The notes under the pieces: generated by a model
Databases searched by the model: none
Seen by the model: the letters and a program-made list of their open reading frames with translations, nothing else
Told to the model about the DNA's origin: nothing
In this document: positions 14,311-26,300 of the stretch, piece by piece
Layout: each line of letters opens with the position of its first letter
Numbering within the stretch: position 1 is the first letter of the stretch
Position numbers and translations under genes: made by a program
Source: Theristus sp. LFF4_11
Taxonomy: Eukaryota; Nematoda; Chromadorea; Monhysterida; Xyalidae
Direction of reading: 5' to 3'
NCBI GenBank assembly: GCA_030248135.1
Contig: JASANC010001892.1
Coordinates: 1-64,000, forward strand
Length of the DNA stretch: 64,000 nucleotides

Positions 14311-17300
14311 GATGATGATGATGATGTTGTTGTTGTTGTTGTTGTTGTTGTTGTCGGTGTTGGTGGTGGTGTTGTCTCCGTGGTCAGTGCACTAGCGACC
14401 GTCGACATGGTCTTACCGTCAGTAGAAGCCGGAAACAACCAGTACAGCATATAGAGTGTTACAAAACGTTGTGTCGCTCAAAAAATGAACTCGGCACACG
14501 CCTCTACACTGTGCACAAGGAGTTTCATAAAATCATTTGCTTGCAGTATCAAGTGTCGACATTTTTAGAGCGCTCACTGTTACATGAACGTTAAAGAAGA
14601 CTGTGGACGATGAAAGTGCGATGGACAGAGTGGAAATAGAGAAGCAGAGAACAGAAACATGGAGAAAACGAGAAACACACACCGGAGAACAAGAGCACCT
14701 TGATTATTGAAGTACGTGAATGAGCGCATCATTGATCGTAGATCACATTGAACCCCCTTCATCTTCCCGGATCTTTTCAAAATGCTATTCAAAATTTGAA
14801 ACTCATAATTCTTCACATTTTCGATGATACGGAATTTCAGCGGCCACGTAGATTACGAAAGATATTCCTCACTCCAGTTGTAAAGAGAAAGTTGGCAGAA
14901 AAACAAGGGAAGCTGGAAGAACGAAGAACAAACAAAGGGAGATGGTCAAACTAACCGGCGACCACGCGTCAGTCAGCCAGGCGTGTTGCGCAGTGGGCGT
15001 CGTTGGCACGGCCACGGCCACGGACGCCTCTGGTGCGCGAGTGGCTGCTTCGGCCGACGTCGAGTCGTTCGTGCACGGCCGTGGCTCGCACGCACGCTCC
15101 GTTCTGGGCCGATTCGCTTTGGCGCAATATGACGCTGCCAACGGCTCGCTGCTCACGGACAGATCAATGCAGTGGATCACTCGGTACTGCATGCCGCCGT
15201 CGCAGGACGCCGAACACTGTGCCCCAACAACAATTAGTGACGCGCTCGTTCGGTCGAAAATGACTTTGCGCAGTCAATGTCAAACACTAAAACTACCTAA
15301 TAGCGAGGTTGGTATTTGGTGAATACAATTTACCGTAGACCAATCAGTTGTTCGCCAGTACGGACTGTGTTTGGACAACTTGTGAATGACTGGTTTGTCA
15401 GTGCTAGTCGTAGGCACAGTGGACGAGCGCTGTGTTGTCAGTGCTTCCGTTGTCTCGTGCGATGTATGCCTGTCCAATGTTCTGCCGTCGATTGCGCACA
15501 ACTTCATTGGGCCGGGACAGTTCTCGGATGCTGGCGGTTTTTCGGACGCCGGACATTTTGGTTGCACGGTGTCGGCGAATCGGTCGCGGTCGTCAGAGCT
15601 GCTGAACATGCAGAGCACCTGGCGTTGCCGTGAGTGCACCGGGTAATCGGGGTCGCTGCACTCTGGACACTGAAATACACAGGTGTACGAAAGTTTCAAA
15701 ACACCATATCATAAAATAGTTTGTCAACAAATTTTTACGTTTTTTATAATTGTTGAAGGTTTCGATAAAACATAAGAAAGTAACGTCAGAGAGAACGCAT
15801 GCCTGTGTCCAAGCGCCTGTGCGCCATTCGCCACAGGGTGCCAGCTGAACACATGGTGCAACGTCAGGCGGCTTCTGCTCGTGTCTGCAGTAGACGTCGT
15901 CCAGTAAACGGCCGAGCCAGTCGCGACACTTCACTTGACGCCTGATTCTCCCATCACCGCACGTCACCGAACACTGCAATCGAATGCGGAGAAGTCAACA
16001 GAGGCAACCACTCGTCCCATAAAGAGCTCACCGATGTCCACTCGCCGGTGACCCATCTGACCGGGGCAGTGCTGGTTGTTGCACGTGGTGTGTCGTTCAA
16101 CACAATCTGCACCGCCAATTTGTTCTGTTCAGTGTCTCGTTCGTCTGACGTGGCATCCGCATCAGTGTCGCTCTTGGCCACCTTGTATTTGGTGGATTTG
16201 GCTGTTTGTTTCACTGTCGCCGAGCTCGATGGGATGGCAATGATTTGGCACGGCTGTTTCACGCACGGCCGACGGTCGGCGGGACGCGTTTGTTGGTCGC
16301 ATTGGCCCAACTGCGAATGGACGCAAGTGACGCGACGCCGCTGACGCCCGTGGCCGCACGGGGCAGAGCACTGCAACCGAATGGGGCATCTTTGTGGTTT
16401 CACTGGCTGGCATGGCTGGTTTTGTGTCAGTCTGCTCATTAGGTTTGTTGATGTTTTACTCAGAATACAAGAGACGTTCCAAATAAAAACAAAGTTTTGG
16501 GTAGGAATGCTTGGTGTTCGTCGCATAGACGAGCCAAGGGCACTGGGGTATGCGTCTATCCGGCGAAAGCGCAACACACAAACTTTCCGAATTGCAGACC
16601 ACTTGTTCGACGGTCACACAGCATGGGACGTCCCCAGTGTTCTTATTGGACTGGTATTTGCATACCTGCATCCATGGACCGATCTCCCATTCGGCACAAT
16701 CGGCCAAATGGCAGGTCTGTTTGTGTAGAGGACGGTCGTCCTGTGGGCAGTATTGGTCATCAGCAACTTGCTGTCTGTAGACGCACTGCACCAAGCGCTC
16801 ACGTAAGCCACTGCCACACGTCACTGAGCACTGCAACAATTGCACTCGCACATGCTAAACTACACGACGCAGAGCACACACATGCAAATGGAGCTACACA
16901 TTGATTCAAACTGAGCCTATTGACAACGGCACTAACTCGTACAAGCAAAGCCTGTGTGGAAAGTAAAATGAGACGACAAAATGCAGCATCGAAGCAACTG
17001 TACCGGGGACCACTCGGTTTCACGCCAGAACGGACATGGGCCAAGGTTGCACGGCTGGTGTGGCGGCGGCTTGTGCGGCTGCGCGGCGGTGATGCAGCGT
17101 TCGTCAGCCTGCTCGGCGTCGTCACCATCGACACAGCTCACTCGACGCTGTTGCCAACCGTCGTTGCAAGTCGTCGAGCACTGTGCAGTGCACATTACTT
17201 GTTTAATCCAAACCCAAATACAGTGTTGATTCGCAGCATAGCGGCAAAATAATACATCGATCAAAGTGAAAATGAACAGACCGTTGACCAGTCAGTGAGC

Positions 17301-20300
17301 TTCCATCGAGGACACGCAGGCATGTTGCAAGCGTTCGAAACAATCTTGAGAGTGCGATCACACATATCGTCATCAAGCACATTGTTGTCGCTGTCAACAC
17401 ACCATGCCGATCGACTGATCAAGCCGCTGCCACATGTCACAGAGCACTGAAAAACCCATATTTGATGATCGTTTACTCGACACTTTGACACTGATCAAAA
17501 CCGAGTGTTTTGACCTGTGACCATTCAGCGAAACGCCACATGGTGCATTTGTGCGTATTGCAGCGCTCCGTTTTGAGCAGCTTTGCACGATCGCACTGGC
17601 TGTCATCAACGTCCTGACCAGCTGTGTCCCGGCACACCGCATGTCTTGCTCGCATGCCACCATCACACGATTTTGAGCACTGAAAAAACCATCATGTGAT
17701 CAACAACTTGTTTCTTTGTGCAACATATAAAAGCATTGCCAGACACTCACCCTTGTCCATGAACCATAGACCCAATTGGGACAATGGACATCGTTGCATC
17801 GGCGTGTCACTGCGTCCAGTGGAATGTGCTCACAGTGGCGGTCGTGCATGCCCAGGCCTGCCTCGTTCAGACATCGGTTCTCACGGCGTTGAACACCACC
17901 GCCACAACTGACCGAACACTGAAATCACAAAAATTGAGAGAACATTCGGGTAGCGGCGCACCGTTGCGACAGCATTTATATAAGCCGTTTGTTTGCACTC
18001 ACTTCACCCCAAGATGAGTACATCCATTTGCGACCTTTGCAGTCTTTGTGGCACTGCACGCGCTTCGATGGTTTGCTCGCCGTGTCACAGTGCGAATCAG
18101 GCACAGTGGTCGAGCTGTTGGCCAGCTGCTGTGCACACCACACCTTCTGCTCCTGTTCGCCCCAGCCGCAGTCGGACGAGCACGCCGAGACACGCTCCGT
18201 TTTCCATCTGATAAATTGTTCAAAAATCATATGACTTTGATCAAAAAGATATGCGAAAAAGAAAAAGTGCTTCTTAGCCACACGCTCATCCCCATCCATG
18301 CATCATTTGATTTTCACTTGTCAGCTACTGACTCCCTGTGCATCGCCAGTTTTTCTTCTGCCTATTTCCTACACATCGCTGACTCATGGTCTACTGACCC
18401 CCTGCTCCATTACCTGTTTATGATTAATTGATCCCGTACACATCTTTGCCTCATATCATCCATTTATCCCCTGCTCATAAACTGCTTTGTCGTATATATT
18501 CACAAAGGTATATTTACACATATCGTAAATCATCTATCTTGGTGACAGATGCTTTAAACCCACAGAAGTTGGCAATGCAGGTTGCAGTCTCGTTCGTCCG
18601 TGGCTGGTTTTGGCACGACACAGAATCGATCGTGCAACGTGCGTTGATGAACGTCATCGGAGGCGACACAAACGTGGCCACGCTGTTGACGGCCACGGCA
18701 CAACCGACTGCACTGCGACCACAATGGACGCCAGTAGTATGAGGTGTGCGGCTGCGCGTACGTTTGGTGGACATGCCGCTGAGGTGCTGATCGCTCATTT
18801 GGCACCACGTACTCGTAACTCAGATTTGGCGGGTACAGTTGACCAACAGACAGGATCTGTAGTTGTGCCACAAATGTGATGCCATTCGCAAGTGTATAAA
18901 CAGCAGACTGTTCAAGAAGTATAGGACGATTTATCATGCCCATTCGCGAGCGAAGCGGAGCGGAGCGGACAGCGGATGCAGGCATAATATGGCCCGTGCA
19001 TCGCACAGGGAAAAGAACTATCCAAATGTACGCCAAATGTACACACGTATGTACTCCAAATGTACCCCAAATGTACCATAGTGGCACACATAATTGGCTC
19101 ATCGACGTATATGGTATGTACCATAGTGGCGTAACATAACTGAGCCATCGAGGTATAGGGTATGTATCACATATATGCGATTATTGCGCAGTCAGACAAT
19201 TATGACTAAGTATGCAATAAATATGTTTGCAATTATGGAAACCCCTCACACGCATGCAGATACACGCTCTCTTAAGGGGGCAAGACAAACAGGTATGTAT
19301 CTAATTATGTCTGTTGTTAGTTATGTATGCATAATTAAGATGCTATGGTCAAACTATGTCATACCTAAACAAATATGGGAGCTTCCTGCTATGTATGAAA
19401 TATGTACATAGTGTAGTACATTTGGATCGTTCTTTTCCCTGTGTCGTTCGCGCTAAAATTCGAAACTTACTGTGCCTCGAATTGTGAACATAAAAGGAGC
19501 TGAGAATTTTTTCTCCTGCACACAGGTAGATAATCCATAGGTACGCTGTGTGCACCAGAAATTTTTTCGTGGTGATCTTCTACACACGCTGTGTGCGCAA
19601 AACATGGATTCTGAATAGGCTGTTAATTATTCTTCTAACCCCCTTTTTTTCGACTATGTCATAAAATGTGTGCGCAGTTTCAGTGATATAAAGAAAATTC
19701 TGACTGTTTTGATAAAAACATTTTCTAGGGTAAAAATCTTTGAAATTTTCAAATTTCGCATTTATTTTTTGATCCGACGCTTCCCAAGGCTCAAAATCTA
19801 GCTATTTTGTACAAAATTACGAAAAATGCGTATTTTGAAGTGTATTTGCGATTTCTGCGCATGAAACAAACCGTTATTTGACAATTAAAAAAGTTTCCGG
19901 GGTAACCAACAGTGGAGAGTTTGAATTTGACCTTTATTTTTTGAAAAAAATACAGGAATAGCAGCTAAATGACTAAAATCGTGACGATTTCGGGTGAATC
20001 GGCCGTCGAAATTGGCGAAATCGGTCCAAAAACAAAAAAAAGAAAAGGGTGTTTTCCAGGGTAATTCAATGCGCTGATCACGAATTTGGGGTTAGTTTTC
20101 TTACATGAGCAACTCTAGATGCCGAATCGTGACGATTTCGGGCGAATCGGCCGTGGAACTTGGCGAAATCGGTCCAGAAACGAAAAACAATAAAAGGGTG
20201 TTTTCCAAGGTAATTCAATGCGCTGATCACCGATTTTGGGTTAGTTTTCCTATGGGAGCAACTGTAGATACTGAATCGTGACGATTTCGGGCGAATCGGC

Positions 20301-23300
20301 CGTGGAAATTGGCGAAATCGGTCCAGAAACGAAAAACAAGATAAGGGTGTTTTCCAGGGTAATTCAATGCGCTGATCACGAATTTGGGGTTAGTTTTCTT
20401 ATGTAAGCAACTGTAGATACTGAATCGTGACGATTTCGGGCGAATCGGCCGTGGAAATTGGCGAAATCGGTCCAAAAACGAAAAACAAGAAAAGGGTGTT
20501 TTCCAGGGTAATTCAATGCGCTGATCACGGATTTTGGGCTAGTTTTTTTTACATGAGCAACTCTAGATGCTGAATCGTGACGATTTCGGGTGAATCGGCC
20601 GTGGAAATTGGCGAAATCGGTCCAGAAACGAAAAACAAGAAAACTGTGTTTTCCAGAGTAATTCAATGCACTGATCACGGATTTTGGGTTAGATTTCTTA
20701 TGTGAGCAACTCTAGATACTGAATCGTACGATTTCGGGCGAATCGGCCGTGGAAATTGGCGAAATAGGTCCAGAAACAAAAAACGAGAAAAGGGTGTTTT
20801 CCAGGGTATTTCAAAGCGCTAATCACGGATTTTGGGTTAGTTTTTTTTATGTGAGCAACTCTAGATACTGAATCGTGACGATTTCGGGCAAATCGGCCCT
20901 TGAAATTGGCGAAATCGGTCCAGAAACAAAAAACAAGAGAAGGGTGTTTTCCAGGGTAATTCAATGCGCTACTCACGAATTTTGGGTTAGTTTTTTATGT
21001 GAGCAACTTTAGTTATTGGATCGTTGCGATTTAGGGCGAATCGGCGAAATGAAAACAAGAAATGTTTTGTTTGTTCAAAAGAATATGTCACCAACGAATT
21101 GTGAATTTGGTTCAACCTTCGGGACTTATTTAAAAGTCAGAATATTATCTAAAAATGCGGGAGACGCATATAAAAGGAGGAATATGGCTTTGTGTAAGCA
21201 GTGAGAGACTTGGCTCGACAACTCTTTTCAAGTCTCTGATGTGGTACACACGGGTACAAGTACATAAGAGCCATATTTTTGCGCCGTTTATTCATTATTT
21301 CGGTTGCATATGGCAACCCTCGTACTTTGTAGACAAATGAAACTTTCACATTTGCGGATTTCGAGCATTTAGCGACCACTAAAGCTACTAAAATAACAAT
21401 CAGACTTTAGCTCGCTGACACTGGTTTGTCCAGGACAAATTGTATCGCAGAAGCATGCGGAACGCAAGGTCTCTTGTGGCAAAGGCAATGACTCACGGGA
21501 CAGACAGTTTTTCCTGCCACACGAGTTTACGTTTAAAAAGGTGAAAATCAACGGAAGACAAGTCCTTTTTGTCACTGGTGCTGGTGTGTACACAGCGGTG
21601 CGTACGTTAACAACATCGAAAAAGCTACATGCAACAATGTTTTGCAATCTCTGATTTTTCTGTTTTTGCACAGAATTTACAGAATTTCGCACATGGCGTG
21701 ATTTTAGATTAAATTGAAGAGGACAATTAAAAAATAAATTTGAAGTTTTTACGCTTTTCAGCAAAACGAAAACGAAAACTTTCGGATTCGCTGCCCTCCG
21801 GGGATATAGCGACCGCAGGCACCGAAACCGAAATCGGGCTAAGATCACTGGTGTCCCCAGGACAGAGCGGGGCTTAGAAACTATCCCCCCTCACGTGGCG
21901 AGGGTATTGGTTCCACGGAATGGTGAGCCGTCCATTCCCCAATCCCACCGGAGTTTGGTACCTTCGGGTTTCCGGAATCGGTGGGGGGGGGCGTGCTTCA
22001 AATAAAAAAACAAACAAACAAACGCGGCGCAAAAATATGACTCTTATGTACTTGTACCCGTGTGTACCACATCAGAGACTTGAAAAGAGTTGTCGAGCCA
22101 AGTCTCTCACTGCTTACACAAAGCCATATTCCTCCTTTTATATGCGTCTCCCGCATTTTTAGATAATGTGGTCACGGTTACCTCAAGGATCAGATCGCTC
22201 TGCGTGGGCACACTGCCCGACGTGATGCTCTCCTCGACCGTCTCCGAGCCGCTGTACTCGAGCACTGCGTTGCCAGCTGCTACGACCGTCTGTCGGAACA
22301 CGCTCACCTGCCAGTTGCCGTTCAGCAAGTACTTGCCGTTGCTGTCTTTCAGTGCTGCAACATCAGTATTGCACTTTTTGTTTTCAATTTGAGTGCGTCG
22401 GTATCAAGTGAAATATTGACATACCCAAATAGTTGTCGTCCTCACGTTCGTCATTCCATCCGCGTTGCCTGATGTTGATGTTCGTAGCACCACTGGGAAT
22501 GGTGAGCACAGTGCTGTAGCCTGCAGCAAATGTTAATTAACTATTTTTGAAATGATTCCTGTCGTTTCGTTTTGGATGCAGTGCTTATTTGTTGTTGATG
22601 TGTTGCTATTTTGCTAAAAGTCAACTGAGCCTCACCGTATCTGCGCACATCGTTCCACGTGCCGGACACTGTACGACACGACGAGCCATCACCGCCACAG
22701 ATGCCACAGCGGTCACGCTTTGCTTCAGAGTCCAACCTATGATCACAGCCAGCGTCCTGCAATGAAACAGCACCATAGCCAGTTGATGTTAGGCTGCATA
22801 TTGTGCTGTCAATGTACCCGACAGAGGCCGTCGACGCAAAGGTTGTCCGAGTCACGCGTGCACGGTGTGCCATCGATTACTTTTGAGCGTAGTTTGTAGA
22901 ATGCGGACGTGTCCTCTGGTTGACAGTAAAGAACGCACAGCTCGCTCTCGACCACTGCAAACGGTTGAAACTTGAAACATCAGGGAGAGCAGTATGAGAG
23001 TGAGCAAAACTCATACCCCCAGTATATTTGGGCACCCAGCGGACATCGTTCGGCACGCCATGTATGCCTTTGTTGTCACCGTCAGACTCGGCACACTGCA
23101 CCTCACGAAAGCCAGGCGTGTCCCATGGGCAATCCTGATGCAATTGCTCAAACAGTTTCAACAGTGCCCATGATTCATTGATGGACATCACAGTAACGTA
23201 TGACGTACATTTGTGTTGCACGATCGATGGCGTACCCGTTTGCCGATGCAATAGCGACCCCCGTTGGACGGTCTACAATGGGCAATGCACAAATGAGCAT

Positions 23301-26300
23301 GAATGCCACACGAGGACACAACTGCAGCACACTAACGGGGGATTGTCGCATTCGCGCGTCGCCGCCTGAATGCCACCGCCACAAGTGCGCGAACACTGAG
23401 CCCACGGTCGCCATTGGCCCCAGCTGCCATCGGTCGGTTGCAGATGATCGGGGGACAACGCACGACACCGACCACGGTAGCACCACTGCAACACGCACAG
23501 ATTATGTGCTAACAACATCAATGTAGATGCAGTAAATCACTGAATGAACGCACTTTCTTAGCGTCACACTGCGTGCCGTCAGCCCAGGGCATGTGCTGCG
23601 TACGACAGCCAACCTGATACCCGTAATACGTGGCACACCACAGGCGTTTGCATGTCGGCTGAAACAGAGAAATGTGATGTGCTTGAACTTTGAACGAACC
23701 TGTCAAGTGCAATCAAATGCAATCGTACCATGTATGGGCAAACCCCAGAGTCAGCGCCGAACACGTACTGACACTGCTGGTTGGCGGTGAACAGCTGACC
23801 AGGCGCTGCGCGGCGCGCGGCACGCTTCTCGCTGCTGGGCGAGTCCAACAGACAGTCGCCACTGCCACTGCTGCAAAGTGAACAGCACGCTCGCACAAAC
23901 GCACTGTTTTCGTTCTATCGGTCAGGTTTGCACGTCTTATATCGTAAAACTTCTCTTATGATATCTTCTCGGATGTGTACGCATCATACTCGTGCGACGG
24001 AGTGGGGGAGCATGATGCGGCTGTCACAGTCGCACCATGCACATTGTCACACGGGTATAGTATGGTATGGCCGAATAAATACGGCAGTCCTTGTATTCTC
24101 CTTCAAGGCGGGATTAGTCGCAGACTAGGAGTTGTGTGTTTCAAGAATGCCAAGATAATTTCCAGCCATGTGAGCAAGGGAGAAAGAATGAACAGAATAG
24201 CACGCAGAATCAATTAATTTAAAAAAACACGTCAAATTGGACACACAAATAGGTTTTTGAACAGCTTTTTTTTCATTCAAATTTCGCGCCCTCCTTGCAT
24301 CCTGAAAAAAGCTGCCATGTTTAATCGGCCATTCCGTACATGTACGCACGCACTCAACTCAAGTTTTTTGATTTATGAATGCTAGAATGTTTATTTAATC
24401 GGCGATACAGCAGAGCACACGAAGCAACAGTTTTCTTGCGACAAACTCGAGGAACTGTGCGAGCGTGGCGCTGGAGCAAGGCGACCACGACCACGGATGA
24501 GTGTTGTACTCCAGCGTGGGCGCCATGATGTGGTAGTTGTCTTTGATGATGTCCATGAACTTGCTGCAGCGTTGCTCGTCGTCGTGCGGAATGTTGAACC
24601 TAAAATCATTGAAACATCACCGAAAAAACTGGTTCAACAAGTTGTTAGAAGTATGTTGTCGGTGGTGTCCATAAAAGGTGTCACATTTGCAGTAGCATTG
24701 GGTGCGTACACATGTCCGAGTTCGTGTGCGATCGTGAACGCTGCACTGAGCCCGTTGTCCTCAATGATCGCACAGCTCCTCTTGCGCACGCACATGGTGC
24801 CCAGCTCAGCAAGCCCTGCAAAGTCACCACTGATACTGCTGATTCAGTTATACGCAATAATTACATGCACGTGCAGAAGCAGCACAAACCAAGCGTGTCA
24901 CATTTGCCAGGCGCACGACAGATGTCCTCTCTGAAAACGTTGCTGCATTTAGAAACATGAAAAGAGACTCGCTGCGAGAGCAAGGTTTGCGTTCCAATAG
25001 CAAATTGCAGCTGCTTTCAAAAACACTTGAAATTTTCATGAAACGCTGACCGTGTGAGCAGTATGGCAACATCGTAGTCGTATCCGCTGGTCTCCGTCAA
25101 CTGCTGTTGCCATTCGCAAAAGTTTGTCAACGTTGGCTGCGCACGCTCAGTGACGCTCAAACCCTGAAGTGCTTCAACCATTTGCGAAACAAACGGCTCA
25201 ATTGAAAACACAAACAAAGAGAACGGTGCATCAATCAAACTTACGGACGACGAATCCATAAGCACCTTGATGTCGGTCACAACAATATTAACGGAAGCAC
25301 GTAAACTTTTATGACGATAAATAGAAGATACCTGAAGAAAAACACGGTGGCTGCCAATAAAAACACTACAAAAAACAGAAAAACAGCAAAAAGAACACGT
25401 TTCCGAGAAAACAGACAGTGGAAAACAAAGTGAGCACGTAGTTCTCCAGGTTGCGGTCGTGGTAGCGACTCATCTTAACGTCTGCGACCACCAGCACCTC
25501 CACGAAATACTCTAACGAAAGCGACAACGAACGGCGCTGACGGACGCGTCGTCGGCTTGCTGAAACGGCATGCGAATGCTTGCGATTCATTGCTGGTGAA
25601 TTTGGTACGTGTCACTCAAAACAACAGTTTTGACTTAATTTAAGACTTAAAAGTCTTAATTGTCTGTTGTGATGTTCAGCTTCATGAAAACTGCAAGTCG
25701 CACATTCTAGTGTACATTGTAGTTACCAAGCAAGCAAGTATTTTCCCAACTCATTTTTGTGCAGTACTTTTAAATTATTTGTCCACGACATTCAAAAAAC
25801 TTGATTATAGTTTTTGTTAACTTTTACCCTTGGTTTTCTCCTCATTCGACTCAACGACTTTTGAGCCAGACAGACACATACACCAAAATATCACACAAAT
25901 AAGCGTAATTTGAATCTAAGTGTTCCGTTCGGGCGAACTGAGACAGATTGCTGCAAAACAGGATGATAACTGCCTGCGTACATAACACAATTCAACAGTG
26001 ATTCTGCCGAAAAATGCAACTCTTCGACAGATAACTAACTACTTTATTGTTTGCTAGCAGACAGATTTTTCGTTCGAAACAATCATAGTTGCATTTTTTA
26101 AACTCAGCTGAATTGTGGCTCCTATTTATGGTCACTATACTGCGGTAATGTTTATGTGCCTGTGGTGTTTTTGTCGCAGTTTTTGCATCCTTTGCCTGGG
26201 ATAGACAAACACGATCAAAGACCTGACAAAGAGCTGTCAGCAACGTCAGCCGCACGGGTGTCTATTTATTTGTTTCCCTCTTTTTCTTCCGTCTCGCTCG

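Larger units (their letters stand above)
11006..14955 (-). other. gon-1: 3.95-kb intron 29 of the GON-1-like gene
   Basis: Donor GTTAGT (14955) and acceptor TTGCAG (11006) join two halves of one TSP1 repeat. The intron holds a foldback element (11,741-13,190), short AT-rich DNA with an AAT microsatellite near 13,675, and an open frame with a Thr run and a membrane segment (13,875-14,450). Confidence 0.8.
18857..22181 (-). other. gon-1: 3.3-kb intron 18 of the GON-1-like gene, filled with repeats
   Basis: It separates the two halves of the spacer domain (LILE joined to ILSVGQLY). It contains a foldback repeat at 19.00-19.45 kb, a tandem array at 19.97-21.05 kb and a 1-kb TIR element at 21,144-22,167, with little other sequence. 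Confidence 0.8.

Noticed and set aside
19975..21050. CRISPR-like array
   Set aside because: Units of about 149 bp are repeated whole, without short repeats alternating with unique spacers. The host is eukaryotic.
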